Assembly (NCBI GenBank): GCA_002731775.1 | Contig: PCCP01000098.1 | Coordinates: forward strand, 1 to 60,789 | Reading direction: 5' to 3' | Source of the DNA: Gammaproteobacteria bacterium | Lineage (GTDB): Bacteria > Pseudomonadota > Gammaproteobacteria > Pseudomonadales > Pseudohongiellaceae | DNA length: 60,789 bases | Shown: piece by piece, positions 45,589-53,854 of the stretch | Numbering within the stretch: the stretch's first letter is position 1 | Layout of the letters: each line of letters begins with the position of its first letter | Program-made: the position numbers and the translations under genes | The notes under the pieces: model-generated | Told to the model about the DNA's origin: nothing | What the model saw: only the letters and a program-made list of their open reading frames with translations | The model's database searches: none

Positions 45589-46830
45589 TCAATAGGCAGG
45601 TGGTGGCGTAGCCCGCCTCCGCGCCGGAGCCCAGAAAGGTTGCTGTTTTAAGGTGCACTTGACCTGCTTGCTGTTGTGGCGAAGTTCCTTGCCATAGTAG
45701 ATTTCCGCCCAGATATCGCCCTTAAGCGCCTTGGTCTTGACCATGGCCAGCGCAATATTGGCTTTAACCACCGGTGACCACATGGCCGAGGTAACATAAC
45801 CAATTTCGTGATTGCAGCCCTTGTCGCTGTACAAATGCGACTCTTCCGCCGGCTTGTTGCCTTCGATATCCAATTTAACCAGGGTGTACTCGGGCCCCGC
45901 ATCCCGCTCTTTTAACAGTGCCAGGCGGCCGTTGAAATGGGGCTTCTTGAAATCAAGCAACCAACTCAAGCCCAGCTCAAAAGGACTGTGGTCATGCTGA
46001 AAGTGAATGGTTTTAAGTGCTTCATTGAATTCCATGCCGGGCATGATAAAGCCTGCTTCCAGTCTAGCCATATTGGTGGCGACTTCACCGAAGGGTTGAA
46101 TGCCGTAATTCTCACCGGTAGCATACAGAGCATCCCACAGCTGAAGAGCCAACTCTGGTTTTATCCAAAGCTCATAGCCCAAATCGCCGGTGAAACCGGT
46201 ACGGGAAACCATCAAGGGTTTGTCGTCGCTACCAGCGCCGCTGTCACCAAAGGGGAAGTGCATAATGTTAAATGGTTTCAGAGTGTCTATCCCATCCAGA
46301 CCCATCTGCTTCAACACTTCGCAGGTGGTTGGTCCCTGAAAAGCCAACGCGGCTATTTTATCAGACATATCGACGATGCTTAGATTCTCGAAGCCGAAGG
46401 CGCTTTTGCGTAACCAGGCCAGGGAAGGGCTGCCGCAGGTCAGCATAAACTTATCGGCACCGAGTTTAAAAATGGTGCCGTCATCGACCATACGACCTGC
46501 ATCGGTACACCAGCACAGATAGGTTACGCGATTCAAATTAAGCTTGGAGATATCCCGGGTCACCATTCGATTCAGCATGGTTTCGGCATCGGCTCCGCTG
46601 ACGATATACTTCTGCATCGGACAGATGTCATAGGTGGCGCAGCTATTACGCACACAGAAATACTCGTATTCTGCGTCGTAATAACAGTCTGCAAATTTAT
46701 AACCATTCCAGACAAACCAGGCATCGCGAATGTTAAGCGCGGCCGCTCTGGGATAGAAATAAGTCCGCTTCAATCGCTCCTCGGCATAGGGATCAATTGC
46801 TTCGTTGTCGGCGCGGTTAACTGTGTTCAT
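45589..46830 (-). CDS. GcvT-like folate-dependent demethylase, triad 2
   Basis: 413 residues. The core motifs are those of the triad-1 protein: FCVRNSCATYDICPMQKY, RMVDDGTIFKLG near 111-121, TGDLGYELWIKP, HSPFELGLSWLLDF. The tail reads APARRRATPPPAY, again an arginine pair followed by TP and an aromatic end. It begins six bases after the type-A flavoprotein stop. Same inferred role: moving a C1 unit to THF from a substrate handled by the two flavoproteins. Confidence 0.82.
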   Translation of the reverse strand: MNTVNRADNEAIDPYAEERLKRTYFYPRAAALNIRDAWFVWNGYKFADCYYDAEYEYFCVRNSCATYDICPMQKYIVSGADAETMLNRMVTRDISKLNLNRVTYLCWCTDAGRMVDDGTIFKLGADKFMLTCGSPSLAWLRKSAFGFENLSIVDMSDKIAALAFQGPTTCEVLKQMGLDGIDTLKPFNIMHFPFGDSGAGSDDKPLMVSRTGFTGDLGYELWIKPELALQLWDALYATGENYGIQPFGEVATNMARLEAGFIMPGMEFNEALKTIHFQHDHSPFELGLSWLLDFKKPHFNGRLALLKERDAGPEYTLVKLDIEGNKPAEESHLYSDKGCNHEIGYVTSAMWSPVVKANIALAMVKTKALKGDIWAEIYYGKELRHNSKQVKCTLKQQPFWAPARRRATPPPAY

Positions 46831-46836
46831 GGTTTT

Positions 46837-48456
46837 CTACTCGTCATAACAGTCATCTTCTGGAACGGTATTGCCCCGCTTCAGATCCATCAATATTTCC
46901 CGTGCCGCGTTGGCGCCACAGGCTGAGGACACACCGCCACCTGGGTGCGTGGATGAGCCACACATATACATATTCTTAATCGGCATACGATATTGGGCAT
47001 AGCCAGGAAACGGACGGTTAAACAATAACTGATCGATGGTCAGCTCGCCCTGAAAAATATTGCCCTCAGTCAGACCTATCTCAGCCTCAATCTCATGGGG
47101 TGTGCGAATTTCCATATGCACGATCAAATCTTTAAAGCCCGGGCTGTAACGCTCGATTTTATCGATCACTGTCTGGCCAAACTGATCCCGTTTCTCTGGC
47201 GTCCAGGGACCGTCCGCCAGTTTCGATGGACAATATTGCACGAAATTCGACATCCAGTGCTTGCCTGGTGGTGCCACCGTGGGATCCCAGGCCGAGGGTA
47301 TCACCGCCTCGATAAAGGGATCATCGGACCAGCGACCATGCTTCCAGCAATCATAGGCTCGCTCCATGGTTTCCAGAGACCCTACAAAGTTATGGCCACC
47401 CCGGTCAACATAGCGATTGTCCGGCACGCCGGTAAATTTGGGCATTGCGCTGAGGGCTATATTGACCTTGCCGGAGGAACCACGAATCTTGAAGTTCTTC
47501 GCCTTCTCGTAAATGCCCTCGGGCAGGTCATTCTTATCCATACACTGAGTGAATGTGCGTTTGGCATCCAGATTAGACACCACGATGCCCGCCGTCAGTT
47601 CATCGCCGTTCTCCAACACCACACCAACCGCCTTGCGATTTTTTACCAGTATCTGCTCAACTCCTGCGTTGGTGCGAACTTCGCCACCGAGTTCCTTGAG
47701 CGCACCGGCGATGGAGTTGGATATGGCACCCATGCCACCTCGAGCCAGACCCCAGGCACCGATATTGCCATCCACATCGCCCATCACGTGGTGCAATAAT
47801 ATATAGGCCGAGCCCGGTGACTGTACCCCCAGGGCGGTACCAATAATTCCCGCACTGGCCATCGCTGCCTTGATCAGGTCGGTCTCGAAATAGTCTTCGA
47901 GAAAATCTGCCGCACTCATGGTGAAAAAGCGAATGTATTCGTATAACTCCTTCTCGCCCAGCGCCCAGAACTCTTTTGCCAACCAGAGTAATTCCTTGAT
48001 ATCCCGGGGCCGGAATGAGGTGGGGTCTGGCGGCGTACGCAGCAGCGTCTTGCGAATCAGTTGTGCATAGCGTGCCAGATCGGTGTGTAAACGAAACATG
48101 GCGTCGGCGTCGTGGGGCGAATGCCGGCGCAGTGCGTTGTAGTTAACTTCCTCTGAAGTGTAGCTAATAAGCGTTTCGCCTCTATCGCCATAGCTCACGG
48201 TTCCCAGATAGGGCACCAGTACCAGTCCGTGTCGCGTCAGGTTCAGATCCCGGTGTATGGTCTGGCGCATCATGCTGCAGACATAGGAGCAACTGGAATA
48301 AATCCAGCCTTCCTGCATTTCTCGAGAGACTGAAGCGCCGCCTATGTAGTCATTCTTTTCCACCACCAGCACGTCGAGCCCGGCCTTGGCCAGGTAGGCT
48401 GCATTGGTCAGGCCGTTGTGGCCAGCGCCAATTATGATGGCATCGTACGTTTTCAT
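46837..48456 (-). CDS. Phytoene-desaturase/PYROXD2-like flavoprotein, type A, triad 2
   Basis: 539 residues from the ATG at 48456, ten bases after the type-B stop. AIIIGAGHNGLTNAAYLA, VEKNDYIGGASVSREM, the SCSYVCS pair of cysteines, EGNIFQGELTIDQLLF and MYMCGSSTHPGGGV are the type-A set. The C-terminus is acidic (DDCYDE). In this triad type B precedes type A, the reverse of the other two. Membership in the CrtI/PYROXD2 family is clear, the substrate is not. Confidence 0.82.
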   Translation of the reverse strand: MKTYDAIIIGAGHNGLTNAAYLAKAGLDVLVVEKNDYIGGASVSREMQEGWIYSSCSYVCSMMRQTIHRDLNLTRHGLVLVPYLGTVSYGDRGETLISYTSEEVNYNALRRHSPHDADAMFRLHTDLARYAQLIRKTLLRTPPDPTSFRPRDIKELLWLAKEFWALGEKELYEYIRFFTMSAADFLEDYFETDLIKAAMASAGIIGTALGVQSPGSAYILLHHVMGDVDGNIGAWGLARGGMGAISNSIAGALKELGGEVRTNAGVEQILVKNRKAVGVVLENGDELTAGIVVSNLDAKRTFTQCMDKNDLPEGIYEKAKNFKIRGSSGKVNIALSAMPKFTGVPDNRYVDRGGHNFVGSLETMERAYDCWKHGRWSDDPFIEAVIPSAWDPTVAPPGKHWMSNFVQYCPSKLADGPWTPEKRDQFGQTVIDKIERYSPGFKDLIVHMEIRTPHEIEAEIGLTEGNIFQGELTIDQLLFNRPFPGYAQYRMPIKNMYMCGSSTHPGGGVSSACGANAAREILMDLKRGNTVPEDDCYDE

Positions 48457-48466
48457 GGCTGTGTCG

Positions 48467-50023
48467 TTATCCCAATATCTGCCGCGCTGCGTTGTGTCCA
48501 GGCCCACCCATCAAGCCGCCGCCTGGGTGGCTGCCGGCACCGCACAAATACAATCCCGGAATAGGCGTACTATATTGCGCCGCTTCATAGGTAGGTCGCA
48601 TCATTAACAGCTGATCCGCCGAAAATTCTGTATGGTGCCAGTGGCCGCCGGTGACATTGTGGATCTGCTCCAAATCCAGGGGTGTCAGCAACTCACTGTG
48701 AAGAATCTGCGCTCTGATGGCCGGTGCGTAAATCGCAACGGTGTCGATGGCGAGCTGCACCAGTATCGCCCTCGCCTCCTCGGTCCAGCCGCCCTTGAGC
48801 TTGTGGGGCACGTACATGATATGGGCCGAGAGCACATGCTTGCCGGCAGGGGCCAAAGATTCCTGATGCAAGCTGGGCACTAAGATCTCCATGACCAGCT
48901 GCTGCGAATAGTTACCGTATTTGGCGTCGTCGTAGGCAAACTCGATCGCATCCATATCCGCAGCAATAATCATGCGACCATCGGGCTTTGCCAGCCCCTC
49001 GAAATTGGGCACACCGTCAAGAGCGAGATGCAACTTGGCAACATAGCCCTCGCAGCGTAGCCGCCGGATCCTGTTGCTAAACTCGATCTCGAGATACTCC
49101 ACCCCAAGCAGTTGCAGGAATGTGCGCTGGGGGTCTGCAGATGAAACCACACGACCGGCGACTATCTGCTCACCATTGGCCAGTTCCACACCGGTGGCTC
49201 TAAGTCCGTCTTCACTTCCCTCAATCAGGATACGGCCCACTCTGGCGCCGGTTTTAACCTCCACCCCAGTGCTCGCAGCTGCCGAGTTTAACGCGCCTAT
49301 CAGACTCTCGATGCCACCGACCGGAATTGCGTGGGCCCCACCCAGTTCGCCGCTCATTCGGTACAACAGTGCCAGCACCGTGGCATTAGGCGAGCGCGGC
49401 GCCATTTTTGAACCGATCAGACCATCCCAGCTCAGCATCGCCTTGAGCAGTTCACTGTCAAAGTTCTCATCCATGAGGTCGCGGGCCGGCAGCGTTGCTA
49501 CCCGCATAAACTCGCCCATATCCTGCTTTCCCAACAGGCGCAGCTTGAGACCCAGCTGCGCGAAAGTAAGTAGTGACGACAGGCGAGTATCGCCTACGCG
49601 GGGCATGGTCTTGAGCCAAAAGGGTTCCAGCAACTCGGCAAAGCGCTGTAGTAACTGCCGGTAGCCCCTATAGCTGGTCGCATCCTCGGCACTGACACCG
49701 TTGATCTCTGCCTCGGCCCCTGTTCCACTGAGGACAATGTGTTCCCCCGCAGAATTCAGGCCAACGGTAGGCATGGGTGCAGTGGCTGAGTCGAAACCGT
49801 GAACAGCCAGCTTAAGATCTCGGGCTACTTTTGCCGAGAAATGGCTGACGGTGTGGGCTACCGATGCCTTAAAGCCGGGGAAGAACTCACGGGTTGCAGC
49901 CAAGCCACCCGGCGTATCCGACGCCTCGAGCACCAGCACCCGTTGACCTTCCTGTGCCAGATAAGTGGCACAGACCAGGCCGTTGTGGCCTGCCCCTATG
50001 ATGATTGTGTCGTATTGTTGCAA
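48467..50023 (-). CDS. Phytoene-desaturase/PYROXD2-like flavoprotein, type B, triad 2
   Basis: 518 residues from a TTG start; an in-frame TGA lies seven codons upstream and GAG precedes the TTG by six bases, so no ATG alternative exists at the N-terminus. TIIIGAGHNGLVCATYLA binds FAD, and the type-B markers GGHWHHTEFSADQLLMMRP and LYLCGAGSHPGGGLMG are present. The glycine usually following HWHH is a threonine here. The weak start may lower its level relative to the type-A partner. Confidence 0.82.
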   Translation of the reverse strand: MQQYDTIIIGAGHNGLVCATYLAQEGQRVLVLEASDTPGGLAATREFFPGFKASVAHTVSHFSAKVARDLKLAVHGFDSATAPMPTVGLNSAGEHIVLSGTGAEAEINGVSAEDATSYRGYRQLLQRFAELLEPFWLKTMPRVGDTRLSSLLTFAQLGLKLRLLGKQDMGEFMRVATLPARDLMDENFDSELLKAMLSWDGLIGSKMAPRSPNATVLALLYRMSGELGGAHAIPVGGIESLIGALNSAAASTGVEVKTGARVGRILIEGSEDGLRATGVELANGEQIVAGRVVSSADPQRTFLQLLGVEYLEIEFSNRIRRLRCEGYVAKLHLALDGVPNFEGLAKPDGRMIIAADMDAIEFAYDDAKYGNYSQQLVMEILVPSLHQESLAPAGKHVLSAHIMYVPHKLKGGWTEEARAILVQLAIDTVAIYAPAIRAQILHSELLTPLDLEQIHNVTGGHWHHTEFSADQLLMMRPTYEAAQYSTPIPGLYLCGAGSHPGGGLMGGPGHNAARQILG

Positions 50024-50121
50024 TTGAAGCTCAGTGATTCACGATTACTACTTGAATTTATTAGTTTTTCCCCACCCTAACTTCCGGGCCTACACGCGTA
50101 GAACGCCCGTGTGTGCCAATC

Positions 50122-51030
50122 TCAGGTCCGAGTCGATGAGCTTTTCGGGGCAGGCGTCAGCTCAGGATTGCTTTCCTGAGATCTTGTCTGATCTTCGATG
50201 ATTTCCTGACGCCATTCCGCAACATTCATTTCTATCGCAATAAAGCCGGCTATCCATACGAATTCATCCCAGGCAAACATGAAATGGCCCCGAAAAATCC
50301 AGTAGGCAATCGCCAGCAATAGTAGTCCATACAATAGGTATTTAGCCGAATTCAGACCACCTATCAGCGCGCCTCCGGAAATACCGCGGTCTTGCAGCCA
50401 CACCACCACTTCGATGCTTAGCAGGATCATCAACCAGGTGGCTGCCTCCAACAAATCGACCCAGGCCAGTTGCCGCTCCACCACCAGGCCCGGGTTATCG
50501 TTGACGATAATGAATTCCGGTGGGTCGATGTAGAAGAACTGAGTAGCGCTGGAAAGCTGTTGGCAATTAACAGCGTCGAGCGCTGTGTACAGCAGGTTGT
50601 AGGCATAGGAGACATCGTTACCCACCAACTGGCAAAGATTGCTGATGTCGGCAATGGGAGTCACTCCACCCAGTTCGTAGACGTAAATTCCGTAGGCAAA
50701 CAGAGTATGGGCGAGGACGCCGTAGCAGATCACTCGCACGCCGTGCATGAGCAATGCCTTTGGGCGTGACAGTGCCTCGTCGGATAAAATATAGGTTTCC
50801 AGTTCGAACAGAACAAGCAGAATAATCCAGGCGCTTTCATCGAGGGTGGTGGCGAAGGCCCTGGTCCAGTCAAGCAGGGAACCACCGTTGCGCATAGTAA
50901 AACTGGCTATAACCCAGTCATCCTGGATGTAGAGAGCGAAATTAATCAGTAGCAGTGAATACACCAGCAACTTGATCAGCTGACGCAGATCCAGTGCTGA
51001 ATTTTCTATCGCTGTTACTATGGCTTTCAT
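50122..51030 (-). CDS. Unknown multi-spanning membrane protein between triads 2 and 3
   Basis: 302 residues with about six or seven hydrophobic segments (for example LIKLLVYSLLLINFALYI near 19-36, ESAWIILLVLFELETYIL, ATWLMILLSIEVVVWL, YLLYGLLLLAIAYWIF) and a soluble-looking loop of about 70 residues in the middle with two or three cysteines. The C-terminal 30 residues are polar. I recognise no family. It lies 35 bases after the triad-3 GcvT-like gene and 98 before the triad-2 type-B gene, all on one strand. It could be an importer or a membrane anchor or quinone link for the flavoproteins. Confidence 0.75.
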   Translation of the reverse strand: MKAIVTAIENSALDLRQLIKLLVYSLLLINFALYIQDDWVIASFTMRNGGSLLDWTRAFATTLDESAWIILLVLFELETYILSDEALSRPKALLMHGVRVICYGVLAHTLFAYGIYVYELGGVTPIADISNLCQLVGNDVSYAYNLLYTALDAVNCQQLSSATQFFYIDPPEFIIVNDNPGLVVERQLAWVDLLEAATWLMILLSIEVVVWLQDRGISGGALIGGLNSAKYLLYGLLLLAIAYWIFRGHFMFAWDEFVWIAGFIAIEMNVAEWRQEIIEDQTRSQESNPELTPAPKSSSTRT

Positions 51031-51065
51031 CTTTTGTGGCTTTGCTTGTGTGTCGCAGCTCTGGC

Positions 51066-52286
51066 TCAGAAACTCTGAGGGGGTGTCGCCGAGCGCCGCG
51101 GATGAGTCCAGAACGGTGTTTCAGAGATTCTGCACCGGGCCCAGCTAACCTGCCATTCCAGCTCTTTCTGGTAATAAATTTCCGCCCATATCTCCTTTGG
51201 CAGTTTGCCTTTGCGGTACTCCACGTCAGCCATGGCAAGATTGGCCTTTAGAATGGGTGACCAGATCTGGGTTTTGATGGTACCGATGCGGCGACCTTTC
51301 TTGCCATCGTATAGAAAAGAATCGATGGGTGGCTTGTTGCCGTCTATGGCCAGCTTTACCAGACGTCGTTTAATCGGTCGGGATTTCTCTCTCAGCAACG
51401 CCTGTTTGCCGGTAAAGTGAGGTTTGTCGAAGTTGACCACCCAACCCAAGCCAATCTCGAAGGGAGAACGGTCGTGGCCCGCTCGCACTGTCGTCTCTGC
51501 GGTATTAAAATCGTCAGCAGGCATAATAAAACCGGCTTCAATTCGCACCATTTCCAAGGCATCCAGGCCGATACAGCGCAAGTCATACAGGCCGCGATCC
51601 CGTACTTCGAATACAGCATCCCACAATGCCAGCGCGTTAGATGGATCGGTCCATAATTCATAACCCAGGTCACCGGTGTAGCCCGTGCGAGAAACCATTA
51701 GCTCAAAACCAGCCACTTGCGTGTACAAAATTCCGAAGGGTTTGAGTTGATCCAGCCCCTCAAATCCTGCCGCGGTTAGAACCGAATAGGCGGTGGGGCC
51801 CTGCACGGCCAGTGCCGCTATTTCGTGAGTTTCCACTATGACCGACACATCCATGCCCAGAGCGGATATCAACAACCAATCCAATTGGTGATGCTGAGAA
51901 CACAGTCGATACTCACCCTGGCGCAGATGAAAAATGGTGCCGTCGTCCAACACCTTGCCCTCATCATTACACCAGAGCACGTAAGTCACCCGATTCGGTT
52001 TCAAACCGGAGATGTCTCTCGCCACCAGGCGATTTAAAAATTTAAGCGCATCCGGTCCGCCGATGCGATATTTTTCCATCGGCGTCAGGTCCATGACGCT
52101 GCAGGAACTGCGAATGGCAAAATATTCAGCTGCCAGCGTGTCGTAAACACGAGCAGTCTGGTAGCCGTTCCAGGACGTCCAGTTTTTAACCCGGCAATGC
52201 TCCTCCACCCGTGGATGAAAGGGAGACGGCTGCAACACCTGTCTAAAATCATGCTGCCCGGATCGTTGTTGGGTATTTCCTGACAT
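51066..52286 (-). CDS. GcvT-like folate-dependent demethylase, triad 3
   Basis: 406 residues with FAIRSSCSVMDLTPMEKY, KVLDDGTIFHLR near 111-122, TGDLGYELWTDP and RSPFEIGLGWVVNFD. The tail is THPRRSATPPQSF, the same RR-x-TP pattern as the other triad GcvT proteins. It starts two bases after the type-B stop. Length and motifs indicate an active member of the family. Confidence 0.82.
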   Translation of the reverse strand: MSGNTQQRSGQHDFRQVLQPSPFHPRVEEHCRVKNWTSWNGYQTARVYDTLAAEYFAIRSSCSVMDLTPMEKYRIGGPDALKFLNRLVARDISGLKPNRVTYVLWCNDEGKVLDDGTIFHLRQGEYRLCSQHHQLDWLLISALGMDVSVIVETHEIAALAVQGPTAYSVLTAAGFEGLDQLKPFGILYTQVAGFELMVSRTGYTGDLGYELWTDPSNALALWDAVFEVRDRGLYDLRCIGLDALEMVRIEAGFIMPADDFNTAETTVRAGHDRSPFEIGLGWVVNFDKPHFTGKQALLREKSRPIKRRLVKLAIDGNKPPIDSFLYDGKKGRRIGTIKTQIWSPILKANLAMADVEYRKGKLPKEIWAEIYYQKELEWQVSWARCRISETPFWTHPRRSATPPQSF

Positions 52287-52288
52287 AA

Positions 52289-53854
52289 CTACAGTCCTGC
52301 GCCCATGGCCAGTATTCGCTGCGCCGCATTGTGGCCGGGAACACCGGTCACACCACCGCCTGGATGGGCGGCGGCGCCACAGAGAAACAAACCAGCGATG
52401 GGAGTATCGTATTGCGCCGCGCCATGCACGGGTCGCATCATAAAGGACTGGTCAATGGTCATTTCCCCATGGTGCCAGTGCCCACCTGAAATATTGTATT
52501 GCGCTTCGATATCAACCGGCGTCAGCAATTCCCTGGCAAGGATTTGAGCAGACAGGCCCGGCGCATATTGCTCCACTTCGGCGATGATCTTATCGCTAAA
52601 CAAATCTCTGTGCTGCGCCCAATCCTGCTTCAGGGAGTACGGTGCAAAGGCGGCGGATATTGACATCACGTGGTGACCAACAGGTGCCAGTGACGGGTCG
52701 GCGATGCTGGGAATAGTGATCTCCAGCACCGGGTGTTCGGAATACTCACCGTATTTGGCATGATTGAACGCATGCTCCACATAACGCATATCGGGCGCTA
52801 TGAGCAATCGCTGGCCCAGCTGCTGTGGCGACAACCCGGGCACTTGTGGCAAGGAATCCAGGGCTAAATGTAATTTTGCTACGTTGCCCCGGGCACGGCT
52901 AGTATGGATACGCTGGGCGAACATGGCGTCCAGTTCCGATGTGCCCACCAGATCCAGGAAAGTAATCCTGGCGTCCGCATTGGAGATTACGATAGCAGCG
53001 TCAAGTTGTTCTCCCGATTGCAGCTGCACTCCACAAGCCTTGCCATCGTTGACGAGAATTTTTTGTACTCTGGCCCCGGTTCGAACCACGACCCCGGCTC
53101 TGGTCGCCGCCTCGAATAAAGCCTGGGCCACCTGCCCCATACCACCGGGTGGCAAACTTTGTCGGCTTTGGGTTTCTCCCCACAGTCGAGTGAGATAAGT
53201 CAGCACCGTGCTGGGCGTACGCGGGCCCATGTGATGACCAATTACGGCGTCGGCGGCGATAGCGCCTTTTAGCGGAGCATTGTCGAACACTTCATTCAAT
53301 ACATCGTAAATATTGATGCCCCCGACTCTAAGGAATTCCCGCATGGACTTTGTGCCGAGACCGAAGCGCAGCTTCCAGCCGATTTTGCCCAGGGTAAACA
53401 GGTCTTTGCGATCCATATCCTTGAGTCGCGGTGGCTTGTTCATCATCAAAGGCTCAAGCGCACTGGCATAGTTTCGGAATTCTTGCATGAAGGCGGTGTA
53501 TGCCTCGCTATCCTGTGGCGATAGCCCGGCGCCAGCAGCCTCATCGAAACCCAGCGTCAGATGTTGGCCCTCACGGTCGAGGGCGATGGTGTCTATGGTT
53601 TCGCCCCGCTTCAAGCCGGCATCTTCCAACTTAAGATCGGCACAGACCCTGGGGCTGAGTGCGTAGAGAATATGCGCCAGGCCAGAAACCTTGTAACCCT
53701 TGGCAAAACTGCAGGTGGCTGCGCCGCCCCCCACCGCATCCCGCGCCTCCAGTATCTGTACCTTGCGACCGGACAGGGCGAGGTAGGTGGCACACACCAG
53801 ACCATTGTGACCAGCGCCGACGATGATTACCGATTTCGATGCCGCGCTAGTCAT
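52289..53854 (-). CDS. Phytoene-desaturase/PYROXD2-like flavoprotein, type B, triad 3
   Basis: 521 residues from the ATG at 53854, which overlaps the type-A stop by 8 bases exactly as in triad 1. VIIVGAGHNGLVCATYLA, EARDAVGGGAATCSFA, GGHWHHGEMTIDQSFMMRP and LFLCGAAAHPGGGVTGVPGHN give the type-B signature. The overlap implies coupled synthesis with type A and supports a two-subunit enzyme. Confidence 0.82.
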   Translation of the reverse strand: MTSAASKSVIIVGAGHNGLVCATYLALSGRKVQILEARDAVGGGAATCSFAKGYKVSGLAHILYALSPRVCADLKLEDAGLKRGETIDTIALDREGQHLTLGFDEAAGAGLSPQDSEAYTAFMQEFRNYASALEPLMMNKPPRLKDMDRKDLFTLGKIGWKLRFGLGTKSMREFLRVGGINIYDVLNEVFDNAPLKGAIAADAVIGHHMGPRTPSTVLTYLTRLWGETQSRQSLPPGGMGQVAQALFEAATRAGVVVRTGARVQKILVNDGKACGVQLQSGEQLDAAIVISNADARITFLDLVGTSELDAMFAQRIHTSRARGNVAKLHLALDSLPQVPGLSPQQLGQRLLIAPDMRYVEHAFNHAKYGEYSEHPVLEITIPSIADPSLAPVGHHVMSISAAFAPYSLKQDWAQHRDLFSDKIIAEVEQYAPGLSAQILARELLTPVDIEAQYNISGGHWHHGEMTIDQSFMMRPVHGAAQYDTPIAGLFLCGAAAHPGGGVTGVPGHNAAQRILAMGAGL

